From Chaunax sp. Z400 (lineage: Eukaryota > Chordata > Actinopteri > Lophiiformes > Chaunacidae): a stretch of DNA of 64,000 nt. This document shows positions 1 through 11,749 of the stretch, piece after piece (position 1 is the stretch's first letter; the number at the start of each line of letters is the position of its first letter). The notes under the pieces were generated by a model that saw only the letters and a list, made by a program, of their open reading frames with translations, made no database searches and was not told the DNA's origin. The translations under genes were made by a program, and so were the position numbers. The stretch spans positions 13,860,839 to 13,924,838 of the forward strand of contig CM075189.1 of NCBI GenBank assembly GCA_037577475.1, in the 5' to 3' direction.

Positions 1-280
1 AGTAGAGAGTTTAGACCTTCATAACCTCTGATTTCAGGCAAATACACACAGCAGCTGGTCATCATTAGAAAGGGAGAATAATGGAAGGAGGAATGATGCT
101 CTGAGCAAACAGTCCAGAAATGTGTTGGCTGCAGTTTGCTTTGGTCTCATTAAACCTTAAATGAAACTTGTCTGAAACTATTCAATGTGATATTTGCTAT
201 GAGGTCACCTCAGGAAGTTCTACAAATTAAAGGCATGGGATTCTCATAAGACATGAGACCACCACCTTAATATTATTGGT
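1..280. other. Non-coding DNA, nothing recognised
   Basis: AT-rich single-copy-looking sequence leading into the SINE that starts near 281. I see no open frame, repeat or RNA gene in it. Confidence 0.6.
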
Positions 281-581
281 GTTAGTGGTGCAGTGGGTTG
301 CCACACAGCCAGAAGGTTCTGGGTTCAAATCCACCTGAGGACATGGGAATTTTCTGCATGAGTTCTCTTCAGGTTCTCCTGCTTCCTCCTACAGTCCAAA
401 AACATGTAATACAGGTGAACTGGTGACTATAAATTGTCCGTAAATGTGAGTGTGAATGATTGTTTGTCTTTGTGGCACTTTGATGAACTGACGACTTGTC
501 CAGTGCATAACCTGCCTCTCGCCCAATGTCAGCTGGGATAGGCTCCAGCCCCTCCGTGACCCTATACAGAATAAGCGGTAA
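281..581 (+). repeat. tRNA-derived SINE, DANA/mermaid-like, near full length
   Basis: The 5' part looks like a tRNA gene. An A-box-like stretch 'tagtggtgcagtggg' lies near 283-297, and 'ggttcaaatcc' at 322-332 is a perfect B-box (GGTTCRANNCC), so an RNA polymerase III promoter once existed. It is followed by the core 'tcctcctacagtccaaaaac' (near 384-403), the 'ggtgactataaattgtccgt' stretch and the tail 'cagctgggataggctccagc' (near 530-549), ending in 'ataagcggta'. This order is typical of SINEs related to zebrafish DANA/mermaid (V-SINE group) that are abundant in percomorph fish. The copy carries many substitutions and lacks the usual (TGGA)n end. The family name is from memory. That it is a SINE is the stronger claim. 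Confidence 0.8.
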
Positions 582-1390
582 ATATTTGATTACTGTTGAA
601 GACAAATTAAGGTTTTGTCTGTAAAAAAAACACTACAAAACACCCACTGGAGGTACGGGAGCATAAAGACACGGACAAAGGTAGATAAAGACCATCTCCA
701 CAAAAAGTCTCATTCGCTGATATTGAGAATATTCCTGAACATATATGACAAAGTCATACAAGCTCCTTTCCCCACAGTGAAATAGAGTATTGACATTTCA
801 TTTGCTTCTGCGCAGGCAACAAAACAGAATGCATGTACTAGCATTATGAGACTCATTATTCGTCCATTAGTTCCACAGTTTTAGTCGTTAAATGAGGCGA
901 GAAAACGTTTTGTTTTCCAGCAGCGTGTGAACAACAGTGAGCAACAACCAGCAGACGGGTTGTTTTACTACAGCTTCAAATGCTGTTTTCTAAGATGAGA
1001 GAAAAGGACTCCATTCAGGACTCCTAAGGCCTATCTCCTCATGTCACTGTACATATCTTGACAAATGAAGACAAATGCTTGTGAGAGCGCTCCACGTTCC
1101 AAGGGGCCTTTGGACAAATTAATCACTTGCAATTCTATCCTTCTCCACTTGGGCGCCTGCAGGGTCCCTGATGCAGCGTCCCAGACGTAATGAGGGGCAC
1201 ATCGTCGAACGCTCTTTACGAGCTCCTTGAAACAAAAAAAACATAAATGACCAAGTGAAGCCACCTCTCTGGAGGGGCCTCGTTTTCTTTAGATGGTATG
1301 GCGCCTCGACCTCCATGATCACCCCTCTACCACTCCACCAGGTCCTCCTCTCCCTCCTCACATCAGGATTTCATTAAATGGTGAGCACCC
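582..1390. other. Non-coding DNA, nothing recognised
   Basis: Mixed-composition sequence. Open frames on the minus strand around 1031-1361 overlap each other in different frames and show no domain, so I treat them as chance. No RNA gene or transposon was recognised. Confidence 0.5.
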
Positions 1391-1430
1391 CCACCACCAC
1401 CACCACCACCACCACACACACACACACACA
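1391..1430. repeat. Compound microsatellite (CCA)n-(CA)n
   Basis: About eight CCA units at 1391-1414 run directly into about eight CA units up to 1430, and a C-rich imperfect tail of CCA/CCT units follows to about 1480. The array has no stop codons in some frames and creates a false His/Thr-rich frame on the plus strand and a false Gly/Val/Cys-rich frame on the minus strand. Confidence 0.95.
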
Positions 1431-1964
1431 TCCACTCCACTCCATCACCACCACACCACTTCCCCCCCTTTGCTCTCTCTTGCACCACTTTGCTCCCAAA
1501 CCAAATGAGGAAATAGCTCGTCTGGTGGCTGACAGACCCCGGGTTTGGCCGTAAAGATAAATGACCCAAAGTATTAAAGTTTAACACGTTGACAAAACCC
1601 ACCTGATCTGTGGGATTAATGCTACAAAAAATCCATCTGTGGGAAGGGGGTGGGGGTCGGGAGAGGTGACGTGGACTCACAGGACAGGAGAGTAATAGCC
1701 GGGCACGGGGAAGGTCACACAATCTCCAGAGTAAGTACATATCCAGGGCTGAGAGGCAGAACTTAGCTGAGATGATATAGCTTGTGTTCTTGTGTGACAT
1801 GTTTTCCAAAGTTAGGCAACTCCACAAAAGGTACTGTAAGTAGTAGCATTAGTATTGTTTATTCTTGTTGTAGTTTCTGATATTTATTCATTTCTCTTTG
1901 TCTTTTTGTGTATTTTATTTATATCTATTTATGTTTGTTTTTTTAATTTATTTATTTTTGGTTT

Positions 1965-1989
1965 TGTGTGTGTGTGTGGGGGGGGGGGG
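1965..1989. repeat. (TG)n followed by a 12-G run
   Basis: Seven TG units pass directly into twelve G residues (1978-1989). This is a simple repeat. A G-run this long is also a common place for sequencing length error. Confidence 0.9.
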
Positions 1990-4548
1990 TTGCCTAGCAG
2001 CTCTCAGGGAGAGAGGTGGGGGCTGTAGGTGGACAGATAGGAGTATCATGCCTGCAAATTTGTGTTTAAAGTGATAAATATTCATGATTTCATGGGAAAA
2101 CTGTCCTTTTGAATTGACAAATAAAAACTTTACACACACACAAAAAGATCACATTAATATTCTGCCATTCGGAGCAGAGGTTCCATTTTTCATAATACAA
2201 ACCACAATAAAGTGCGTTAGCAGAAAACAAGAATATCAGTCATATCAATGATTTTTTTTTTATTTGCAGAAATTATTAAGATGTTTATTTTTAAAGTTTT
2301 GAACGACAGATACTTTACATGTCTGGATCTCAGTTGAGAAATGTTATTTCAACGTATTTTATTCTCTAATATTAAAGATTATCACCTGTTGTTTGTCAGA
2401 TTTAAAGATACTAAAACATCAGAATATTAGAATTTGCTTTTTACTGCACAGCATTTAGAACTGGCTGTTAGGCCTGTAGTGGATCTGTTCACAGATTGTA
2501 GCTTTTTTCAAGCATTTGGGAAAATGTATGATCCAGATATAAAGATCCATAATCTCATATGACCTGCACTCAGGAACTGAGGTCATTCCTTAAGTGTATA
2601 AATGATGTGAATGTGGTCATTGCTTCATCATTTTGTCCTTTATTATTACTGAACGATCCCCACGGGGGGATGTGGTGACAGAGTTTCTGTTATCTTCTAT
2701 TTAAAGTAGAGGTTAAAGGTGAAATCACAGTGTGTACTTCTACTCAATCAGTATTCAGAGGATGCGGCTGCAATGGGAAACTTCCAGAATTTAAACATTA
2801 CGTGTTCGGCGTTCGTCCTTGTCTGCTTGTGGAAATATTGGTTTCCTGGTACGTGGGGCCTGTTCTTAGCCTTTTTAATAGAACACAGGAGGCGTGGAGT
2901 GAATCAGGGGATAATGTTCAGCTGTATATCAGGAGATAAATTAATGGAAATCATATTCAAACCATATTGGTCCAATACATGTATTGTAATTGTACTCATT
3001 TGTGTTTTAGCAGCATATGATTGGCCATGGTTGGTTGTTTTATGCTCCTTAAATGCCTTTAAATTGGCCCTTTATGAATAAACAATACAGGCACGCTTGA
3101 CTGATTTCTGAATTCTATTATTACTGTCTCTCTGTGTACGAGGCGGAGAACAATCATTTTGCTCACTCTCTGAAGATCTGCCTGCCTTTCTGTCTGTTAT
3201 ATATTTTCTATCGTTTCATAGTGTGACATTCCCAAAATTACCATGTGAACTCTTTAAATACGCAAATATACAAACATTTCAAAGTGTTTATTGAGGAATT
3301 AATAAACAGTTATATATAAAACAAGTATTATCTATTAAGTATTAACTGTTAATAATACAAACTGCTTATTGATATGTTCAAACCTCTTCATGACTTGTTG
3401 AGTTTGAGGATTCATTCTTAACCATGAAAAAAGGGGCCCATATTAGGTTTCCTCCAAAGCTTTCGACTGCCTCTTGTGACCCTCATCAGTAAAAGGCTGT
3501 TTCGAAAATTACATAACTTATGAAATTGTTAAACACTTGTCCTTTTTATTAGAGTGGTAGGACCTATAAATGAAGACAAAATAAGGTGCCTTTTAATATA
3601 TATTTTTGCCCTTGTTCCTCACACAGCCTGAATCCGCCACTGTTTGTGCGTTCTCAACCATTTCATTACTTTTTAGACTTCGTCATGAGTTGGTATGTGT
3701 GTGTGTGTTAAGCTTTGCAAAGAGACGACATATTGATTAACATAAGATCAGAATCTCAATAGAAATCATGTACAAAAAAATATGCCAAATATAAAATCAG
3801 GAATTGAAAGGAACATAATTGCTGACATTGCACCTTGTGTGTGTGACGTCCTCCCTGCCTCAGGTGAGATCATGGGACCCTTTCATGGGGCACAACACAT
3901 GTTCTTATACTTTTAAATGCCACGTTTCCATGATTTTTGATGTATTCGTGGTACATATGCTCATATTACTAGACCGTAAATACAAAAAATGAGATTTAAA
4001 CTAAGTTAAGAAGTAAGATTTCATCACCTCAGAATACTTCCAACAGCGACTGCAGTTGTAAAGATGATATGTTGTCATTCCCGGTGTCTGTTTCGTCTGC
4101 TTGGACCACTGGATGGATGAAGGCAGGACGACATGACTGCCAGAGGTGTTAATCATTTAGAGAACGATACATGATGCAGAAACCACCTTTCACCTCAGCA
4201 GGAGAAAGCAAACATCAACACTCCTATTTGGCCGAGTTGTGATGCACTTCTAGGAATAATGAATGTGTCCTTAGATGAAATATAAGGTATTAAGTGTATC
4301 ACAGGAATAGTACATTTGGAAGTTTTTAGCCAGCTGTTAAATCATAATTATGTCCTTCTATTCTTCATAGAAGATTTTATGTTGCTGGAGAGATAAAAAA
4401 TGTTTTTGTGTGAAATTAATAAAATATAATATGTAGGAGGTTCAAAACTAAACATTTAGCCAGACGATGTTTTTTCTTGGAGTCATGCTGATGTCTGATG
4501 GGAAACCCTCAGATCTATAGGCGCTAGTCACTGAAATGATGCCAATGA

Positions 4549-4572
4549 TTAATATATATATATATATTAATA
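4549..4572. repeat. Palindromic (TA)n tract
   Basis: The stretch reads ATTAA, then alternating TA, then TTAAT, so the whole tract equals its own reverse complement. Short dinucleotide repeat with cruciform potential. Confidence 0.85.
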
Positions 4573-5997
4573 TGTGAAACAGACAAATGATGGATAGAGA
4601 CAGGAACAAATGTAATAAATAATAACCGGAAAGGAGCTCCACCTCACCAGATTCCATTCGGATATTGTACATCTTTTATTTATTTACGTGCATGTTTGAA
4701 AATGGCGATAAAACACAAAACAGACCTTTAGACAGTCCGGCTTTTGCCGCTGAAAAAAGTTACGACGTTTAGCCATTTATTCATTTTTCATAAACCTCTT
4801 TTGTCTCCTGCTCCTCCCGTGAGACAAAGCTCTCATGCTTTCTTTTGGCCTCCTTCATTTCTCATGCTGAGACGTTTCAACGGACAGGAAAACAGGAAAA
4901 ATAGCAATAGGAAAAAGATGTCAGGTGAGTATAAATATTAAGGGAGGGGAAAATCCAAAGCGAGGTCTTGGCCTGATCCGTGTCCATAACTTACTTTCAT
5001 GAAGTAGTTCATAATGATTAAGAAAAGGCTCACACTCCAATGAGGAACAACTCAAACCCTTCATCTCAGTGTTTTTTATTTTTGTTTTCCAGATCAGCAT
5101 CAAGACAAAGTCTGACTAAAAACATCGAAACAATTTAGTCTCCTGCACAACGCTGACAGTGAACCAATCACCTTTTTTATTTTTTGGACTGTTGAACATT
5201 AATTTCCATTAAAATCTGAAGCATTTAAATAGATTTTCTTGCTGTGTGATGAACGGACCTGCTTCAACCTTTTTTTTTTCCCATGGTAACCCAAAAGTTC
5301 ACTCTCCTCCCTGTTTCATATAACACCCTGTCTGCCTACATGAATACAAATTGTAGTGAGACACACATGCATGCATTCACCCTCCTGCTCATGCCCAGTC
5401 CCTTCCTCTGTGATTGAATTTCCTGCACAGAGCCATTTTAATAAATGTCTGTATTTCCTTTGTTTTTACATATGTTATTTCTTACCATGCTTTCCATGAC
5501 GTTGCTGCCATCGCCTCGATTCTTTCGTGCATCCCGATGGTGGAATTAGTGGCCATTTGTGATGTTTTTTTAAAATTGATTTTCCCCTGATTAAATTTGT
5601 GATTAGTTTTAATCAACACTGTAATGTTTATGTGTGTTTTTCCACACTTAAAAGCTGTGTGGATGTACAAATAAGCCAAAGTTGAGGAAATAGAACTCAA
5701 CTAAATGGTTTCTCCGGTATCGATAACGTCGTCATTGCACCTTCTTTTTCTTTTTTTACTCCACTAAATATTTCTGCAGGAGAAGCCTCTGTAGAAGCGC
5801 TGGATGAGCCAAAGATCTTTTTTATATTAGACTGACACCAAGAGGAAGAGGCAGTGGGAGGGAGGAGGAAACTCCAACGGTAGGAGTCCTGATGCTCCTG
5901 GTGAAAAGTGGAAATATAATAGCATAGCTCATCTCATATTTTCAAACAGGGGGTGTGATAATTAGACAGACTGCTGAAAATACATAAGGATGACTCT

Positions 5998-6305
5998 TTA
6001 CCTCCACCAAGGAGGTGATGTTTTTGCCAGCATCTGTCTGCCTGTTACAAAAAGTTATGAATGGAGGAGGGAGGAAGGAACAGTCCATTAGATTTTGGTG
6101 GCGATCCGGATCATCATCTGGATCCAGAACTTTTTTAAAGGGTTTAAAATGCAGGATGGGACAAGTTTTTCGCTTCTAACTTCATGGATAATGCCTGCAG
6201 TGCTTGCACAAAAACTACACAATGATGTCCCCATAAGATCTATACACACATCCAAGTCTGACCTGGATCCAAGCAATATTCCAGATCTGGTGATCCAGAA
6301 TGTTT
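5998..6305 (+). repeat. Dispersed repeat family A, plus copy
   Basis: Begins 'cctccaccaaggaggtgatg' and contains 'ccattagattttggtggcga' and 'tcatcatctggatccagaac'. The same word order recurs at 16519-16740 ('ccatgaaggaggtcatg', 'ccattagattttaatggtga') and, in related form, at 25915-26280. The stretch that reads 'aggcaaaaactactgaacag' in other copies is degraded here to 'gttacaaaaagttatgaatg'. I know this as a very common interspersed repeat of percomorph fish but cannot give its formal family name. The frames read through it are not genes. Confidence 0.7.
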
Positions 6306-7000
6306 AATTAAAAGCTCGCCACTGTGAGATAACACATAATAATTCTACAGACTTGCAATTAATATCAGATTGTAGCTGAATCTTTGCTGATTCAGGTGTC
6401 AAATTGTTGTGTCTTCAAAAGTTACTGATCTAGACCCTGAAGAAAACCGCCATAAGTGAAATGTTGTTTTTCCTGCGTAACTATCAAACCAGTAATGATA
6501 CCAACGTGATTCCAGATTCTAGGGGCAGGTTTTCATGGTGCAGGAGTCACATTATGAGGGTCACACTATCATAGGACTATTGCTTTTAGGTGCAATGACA
6601 TAATGGGGACACTGAGCTGCCTTGACAGAGTTTTGTAGCATTTTATTCCTCATCTACTCGATATCAGGATGACGGCCAAAAGGCTAATTTATCGCTAAAA
6701 GATTCTGCTTATGAACTTATGTGAACATGTGTGCAGTTTGTGTCTTTCATCCTTATGTGTCCAGATGTGGAAACACGTGTCTAAACTGACTATTTGGCTT
6801 CTTTTATTATCACTTTTATCTGTGAGAAATATAAGAGTAATACCTCAGAATATTAGTCTACAATTTAGTGTCAAGTGTGGGAAAGCCAGAGAGTCCAACC
6901 TGCATTTTCAGGACTCTTGACGACTTTGAAAACAATATGGGAAAAAAAACAACTTTGAACACATCACTCAACTTCGTGTCCCATTTTTTTTTGCTTCCAG
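6306..7000. other. Non-coding DNA upstream of a possible splice acceptor
   Basis: AT-rich sequence without a recognised element. It ends in a pyrimidine tract and AG ('tttttttttgcttccag', ending at 7000) that resembles a 3' splice site. Confidence 0.4.
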
Positions 7001-7266
7001 AGGATCGACAGTCTGTGTGCAGCGGCCTTGGCGCTCCCCTCAGTGACCACATCCGCCATAAGCAGCCGGAGATGAAACGATATGGAGATTATCGGGACAA
7101 AAAGCCTCCCAGCTTGTCACGGGATGCAGAGCGTATTGTACATCCACATGTATTGAACACAAACCTGTCACCGTCTGTGACAGCCCCATTCATCACACAC
7201 AAAGCCAATCCTGTCAGCAGCACAATGCGCTCTATCTGTCCCTCCTCCCTCCCCCCTTCTAAGTGA
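7001..7266 (+). CDS. Possible 3'-terminal exon (speculative)
   Basis: The sequence shows a strong polypyrimidine tract and CAG ending at 7000, then 88 open codons, a TGA at 7264-7266 and an AATAAA at 7355-7360, about 90 bases after the stop. The frame continues open upstream through the putative intron to 6868, so the open frame alone does not mark an exon border. The predicted peptide is basic and Ser/Pro/His-rich, with no domain, signal peptide or membrane segment I recognise, and no neighbouring exon was found on either side. It could equally be a chance frame inside conserved non-coding DNA that continues to about 7600. I do not know a function. Confidence 0.12.
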
Positions 7267-7299
7267 CAGCATTGAAATGAACATTAGGACACCCCGGGT

Positions 7300-7600
7300 A
7301 TGTATTCAAATGATTTGTTTTTCCACCTCCCACTGAAGCCAATTTCCAGGGGCTAATAAACCTGGGAATTATTTCATCTCGAAAAAGGGATGGGCTTTTT
7401 CTCGCGGAGACATCATGTGGTCCCATGGGTGGTTGCCATGGAAGATGGCGAATCTGACTTTTCCTTGGACAGATATTTCTTACAGGCAGAGAGCTGGGAA
7501 GGAACCAGAAGTAATCTGAGTCAAATGTTGATGGAGTCAAATCAAGGAAGGATTATTGCTCATGTCAGTCGAAAGAAAAGGGAATAAGGAATAATGAAGC
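7300..7600. promoter_or_regulatory. Candidate conserved non-coding block
   Basis: Complex, repeat-free sequence with balanced composition between repeat-rich flanks. It contains 'ggggctaataaacctggg' and 'ccatgggtggttgccatgg', the latter with a short inverted repeat (CCATGG/CCATGG). The candidate rests only on texture. Conservation cannot be judged from one sequence. Confidence 0.18.
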
Positions 7601-8280
7601 CAGTTATGAAGTGTCTAAGCTGTGCCGTCATACATTTACAATGAGAGGTGTGCAGCTTTATAGATCTTATAATTTGCCCCCTTGGGATGCGGCTTGACGG
7701 CCAAAATGAAGGATGAAAGTTTCCGTGAAAGCGCTGTCATATCAAGATTAACACTTTAAACCATGTGCTGGTTTTACTTGGTTTTCACTCTTTTCTTTTG
7801 TAGGAGTTTGGCATATTTACCAGTCCTCACCTGTGAAGCCATAGAATTAGGTATTTTTGGGAGAAGTTGCTTATAAATGCCAAAATCTGGCACATAACTC
7901 GTTACCTTGGATATCCAAAAGTTTCGAACACACAGCAAATGTATTTATAAGAATACAAAGAGGTGAAAGTCAGTGTAACAGGGATATAAGAAGCATTTTG
8001 ATTGGACAATCTGACGTTTAGATTCTGCACATTTTGATGATCTGCACCATTAAAAATCATGCATTTTTAACAAATAACAGCTCCTTTCCAAGATCATTAT
8101 TTTTTGGCTATTCATGTCTAACATTTATCCCTGGGAAGAATAAACTCTTGATTCCATCAGTATGTATAACGACCACCTCTTCTATTTTTTGATTATGTTT
8201 TGACTCTTAGATAAAAAGACCCTGACTTTGAATCAAAATGCATAGATCTAGTGGTTAAACTAAATCTAAAGCTTTAATTA

Positions 8281-9128
8281 AAATTACAGCTCATACCTGC
8301 GCCAAGGCCGAACAATCCTAGACTTATCTGTTTGGCTTTCCTGACCCATGCTTCACCCTCCCACAAAGGAGGAAAATTTGGAAAATGCTGTGCAGTGTTA
8401 GAGAAAGTTATAAAAACAAATCCCAAATTTATCCGGATATGCACCAAAATTTAACAGGTTCTTTCCTGACCCATGCCCCATCCCCTCACAAAGTATTGAA
8501 CAAATTGGTTCAGTAGTTTTGACTAATTAGTAAAGGAAAGTGTGACAACCCTCTTGTCTTCCTGTATGGCTGCCCTTCTCGTTAGGAGGGAAACAGGAAG
8601 GGCATTGATGCATTGATTTCACCTGTGCCTGCTGCTCCTCAGCTATATAAGCTGGTGGTTTCAGCAGGTTTTTCTCTCTGGGCACATGCATGGACATCGG
8701 GTTCCTTTGGGTTGGATTTATTTTGTGTTAATATGCTTTGTTCATCCCATTTCACTATACACTCATGCAAGCACGCCATACACTACTGATGTCACTGATT
8801 TACATACATTTATATTGTCTTTGGTTAATTATCTTCTGTTAAATAAACTATTAGTTAAAAGTCATGTGTTGTCCTCTCCTCTTTGTCCTTCCCTTGAGCC
8901 GGGCTGTGACAAAACAAAGAAAAATGTTCTATCTCACAACATTGAAGAATGTAGAAAAAATAAAATTCCTGAATTTGCCCCTTTTTCCGGATCTGCACCA
9001 AAATGTATTGGATTCTTTCCTGGCCTATATGTCCCATTTTTCCACCCAGCGTTGTGGAAATCTGTTCAGTAGTTTTTGCCTAATCCTGTTGACAAATAAT
9101 CCCAATCAACAAACTAACAAATGCAAAT
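8281..9128 (-). repeat. Dispersed repeat family A, minus copy, split by an LTR
   Basis: The right part (about 8958-9128) contains 'gtggaaatctgttcagtagt', the reverse complement of the family core 'actactgaacagatttcc' seen at 25951. The left part (8281-8540) contains 'catacctgcgccaaggccga', the reverse complement of the family's other end as seen near 40016 ('ggccttggcggaggtgtg'). Both parts hold a copy of 'tgcaccaaaat...ggttctttcctg', so the family has two related internal units in the same orientation. An LTR-like segment lies between them at 8541-8911. Read without it, the flanks form one continuous minus-strand copy, similar to the uninterrupted copy at 37535-37858. Confidence 0.7.
8541..8911 (+). 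mobile_element. Solo LTR of a fish Ty3/gypsy-like retrotransposon
   Basis: A 371-bp segment starting TGTGACAACC and ending GGGCTGTGACA, so it has the 5'-TG...CA-3' ends of an LTR. It carries a TATA box 'ctatataagctgg' near 8643-8655 and a poly(A) signal AATAAA at 8842-8847, in the right order for U3-R-U5. The stretch 'acaggaagggcattgatg' with the TATA region resembles LTRs of fish gypsy-type elements as I remember them. No internal region (primer-binding site, gag, pol) or second LTR is present, so it is a solo LTR left by recombination. It sits inside the minus copy of family A. The flanking pentamers (gaaag and aaaca) do not form a clean target duplication. Instead, 'tgtgacaa' occurs at both borders, which leaves the exact ends uncertain. 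The open frame starting at 8686 crosses the LTR border and is not a gene. Confidence 0.6.
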
Positions 9129-10894
9129 GAGTCTTAAGGGCTTTAAAAAGCTTTTAAATAAAAGTCTTTTATTTTGACACTCACAGCATTAATTTATAGT
9201 CACCACTTTGCATATTGCTCTATGGGTTGGTTCATTATTTGTCCTGTTGACCTTCCACAATCATTAATATCACACTGAGGAATGAATTAATGCAATTATT
9301 AGTTTTCTTTTTTCACCGGTTTCTGGCTTTGATAAATATTTGTACAACTATAAGTCTCATCTGCAGTCTGTGATACAATCTGTCCTGCTGGCTGTGTACA
9401 GTCTGCTGCATGTCTGTGTTCATATGTGTGCCGTTTGGTTGTTTTGTGTTCGTATGGGTTTGTGTGTATCCTGAGTCAGCAGAGTCCCAGTAATTACCCA
9501 TAGATCCAGCAGCAGAGGGGCTCTGCAGTGCTGACGGGGGGAGCATCATTTCCTGAGTGTTCCAGGGGACTGCAGACTGCAATAACACCACTCAACAGGC
9601 CTATCACATTGATCCACATCACATTTTCCCACACAATTGCAAACAGCTAACCTATTTATGCTGTAAACAACAGCAGCAAGCTAATAAAACAACTCATTGC
9701 TGCGTGTGGATGTAATCCAATGAAGTGCCTTCTTAAATAATGCCTCTCGTACTGTACGCAATATTGGGTAAAGAAATGTTGCTCCCTGTTTGACGTTGAT
9801 GAGCACAATAAGCCTTTGCAATAACAAAGTCATAAAGAATGTATGAATTCAGGCGGAAATGAAGGTATCGCTGCTGACAAGGTCTGCCAAAATGTTCTGT
9901 TCACTTTGTGTCATTGTCCCGCGAAACTGACACAGTCCAAAAATGTCTCAACGCCGACCTCATCGATGGCGTCTCACAAACCTCATCAAAAGGCTTGATC
10001 TGACATCTTATTGACATCTAAACCTCCGCCGCTGTTTGTCTGGAAGCTGTCACACCTACTGGGAATCGACAGCCAGCGAAAGGCTCTCTGCTGAGTGGCA
10101 TTTCATTGGATAACTTCTGGCCATGTTATTGCTTGTATAGTTTGAAGTTGTATGAGTATGAGCCATGTAAGGATAATAATCTTGTTTTCATCTGCTGCGT
10201 AGAGGTTTTCACCAAATATTGTGGTAAATACTGTGATATTGTCGATTTTAATGAGATGCAGTAGCCTAACACATTACTTTTGATCAGAACATGTCACCAT
10301 TTAATATTTTAAACACCCTCCTATGACGTGTCTGGTCTCCGTTATTAAGTACCAGAAATTTTAATTGATCTATTTGTATTGCCTGTTATTACAAGACAAT
10401 GGGTTTCCTCCTTTTGTATCCCTCGGCTGGCTTGGGTACACCTTGGCTTGTTAAGTGAATGTGGTAGATAAGTATATACAGAGAAGGCTATGCTTTGTTG
10501 CTTGCTAAGATGAAGTAGCTGCAGGCTCAAACTGGGAGTCTGGCAAATGCCAGATGGGCTGACCCGTCTAGTGGGCTGCAAGGCCACCACCAGCATTATG
10601 AGAATAAAACTGTGTGGAAAAAAAACATAAAACAAATCGACCTGCCGACTGAGCCGCACTTGAAGCTGGATCTGCCCGTCAGATTGGAGGTTAGAGGGTC
10701 CCAAAAAACAATACATTACATATACAGTAAGAAAAGTGCTGTAATTAGAAAAGAGTTGCTGAGCTTAATTCTTTATAATGACTTATTTCCAATATTCTCT
10801 GTCCAAACCTAACTCCTATTGCATTTACATAAATTCAATTTATATAATTGGCAACAGCAAAGACATTTTGGGAGAAAAGGAAAGCATTTGTATG

Positions 10895-10920
10895 AAAAAC
10901 AAACAAACAAACAAACAAAC
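10895..10920. repeat. (CAAA)n microsatellite
   Basis: Six consecutive AAAC units. No flanking SINE or LINE body was recognised, so it is called only as a simple repeat. Confidence 0.9.
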
Positions 10921-11722
10921 GGAAACATATTGAAGAAACTTTTTTTAATAAATCGTTTTCCAAGTCACAAAAAAAAAAAAATTGCAAAACTTTTCTCTTC
11001 CTTTAACATCTGCTCTTGGAATACAATATCAGCTGATAGCAACGAAAGCATCAATAAACCTTTATGGTTATGTTTAGGCACTGGAGGCTTTTAAAGGCTC
11101 TCAAGCTTTCATGTGGATTCATTTAGTTCATTTTATGTAAACAAAAAAAATAGTTTATTCAATTGGGTACAGTTGAAAATGGTTGTATTGCATCTTATTT
11201 TTGCAGAGTGATTTATAATATAAGTTTTTAAACATACTTATCTTTTTAATTTCCACAGTTTTTTCATGACTAATAGCTAAAAATGAGGGAAAAAACTCAA
11301 TTAGGTTCAGTAGGAAGGGCTCTTAATATTTTATTGTATGCTTATCATAAACATATCCACTACGCTATTGGAGTGAGCTCATTTGGAAGTCAGTGCACTT
11401 TTCCCTGGTGAGTACACCCCCTGCCCTTCCCCCTTGTGCTTTTATTTTTAATTAACCTCTCAAAGATACTCTGTTGTTGCTTCCTGTGTCTGTGCCAGCG
11501 AGGTTAATGATTTCACCAGTCCAGGGAGACACGGCAGAGGACAGATCAATGCACCTCAATTCCCTGTGCCTCATGTTCAGTTTCACTCACTGGACCACAG
11601 TGAAAAGGAGCAGCAGCCGATAGTGATTGCATGGCGGTGGACGGTTTTCCTCTGACACGTCTGCAGGACTCTGCATGTCAACAAACTGACAAGAGCACAA
11701 ACATGTACGTGGCTAATTTAAG

Positions 11723-11749
11723 GCACACACACACACACACACACACACA
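11723..11749. repeat. (CA)13 microsatellite
   Basis: Uninterrupted CA dinucleotides, likely polymorphic between individuals. Confidence 0.95.

Larger units (their letters stand above)
1431..5997. other. Non-coding DNA with small simple repeats
   Basis: No gene is supported. It contains a (TG)7 tract ending in a run of 12 G at 1965-1989 and a perfectly palindromic (TA)n stretch near 4549-4572. One open frame of 120 codons at 2719-3081 is discussed under findings but not called as a gene. The rest is AT-rich with T- and A-runs. Confidence 0.5.

Noticed and set aside
1363..1827. 154-codon minus-strand frame
   Set aside because: Its C-terminal Gly/Val/Cys-rich part is the (CCA)n-(CA)n microsatellite read in reverse, and the rest has no recognisable domain.
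8686..9072. 128-codon plus-strand frame
   Set aside because: It starts inside the LTR and ends inside the dispersed repeat, so it crosses a transposon border.
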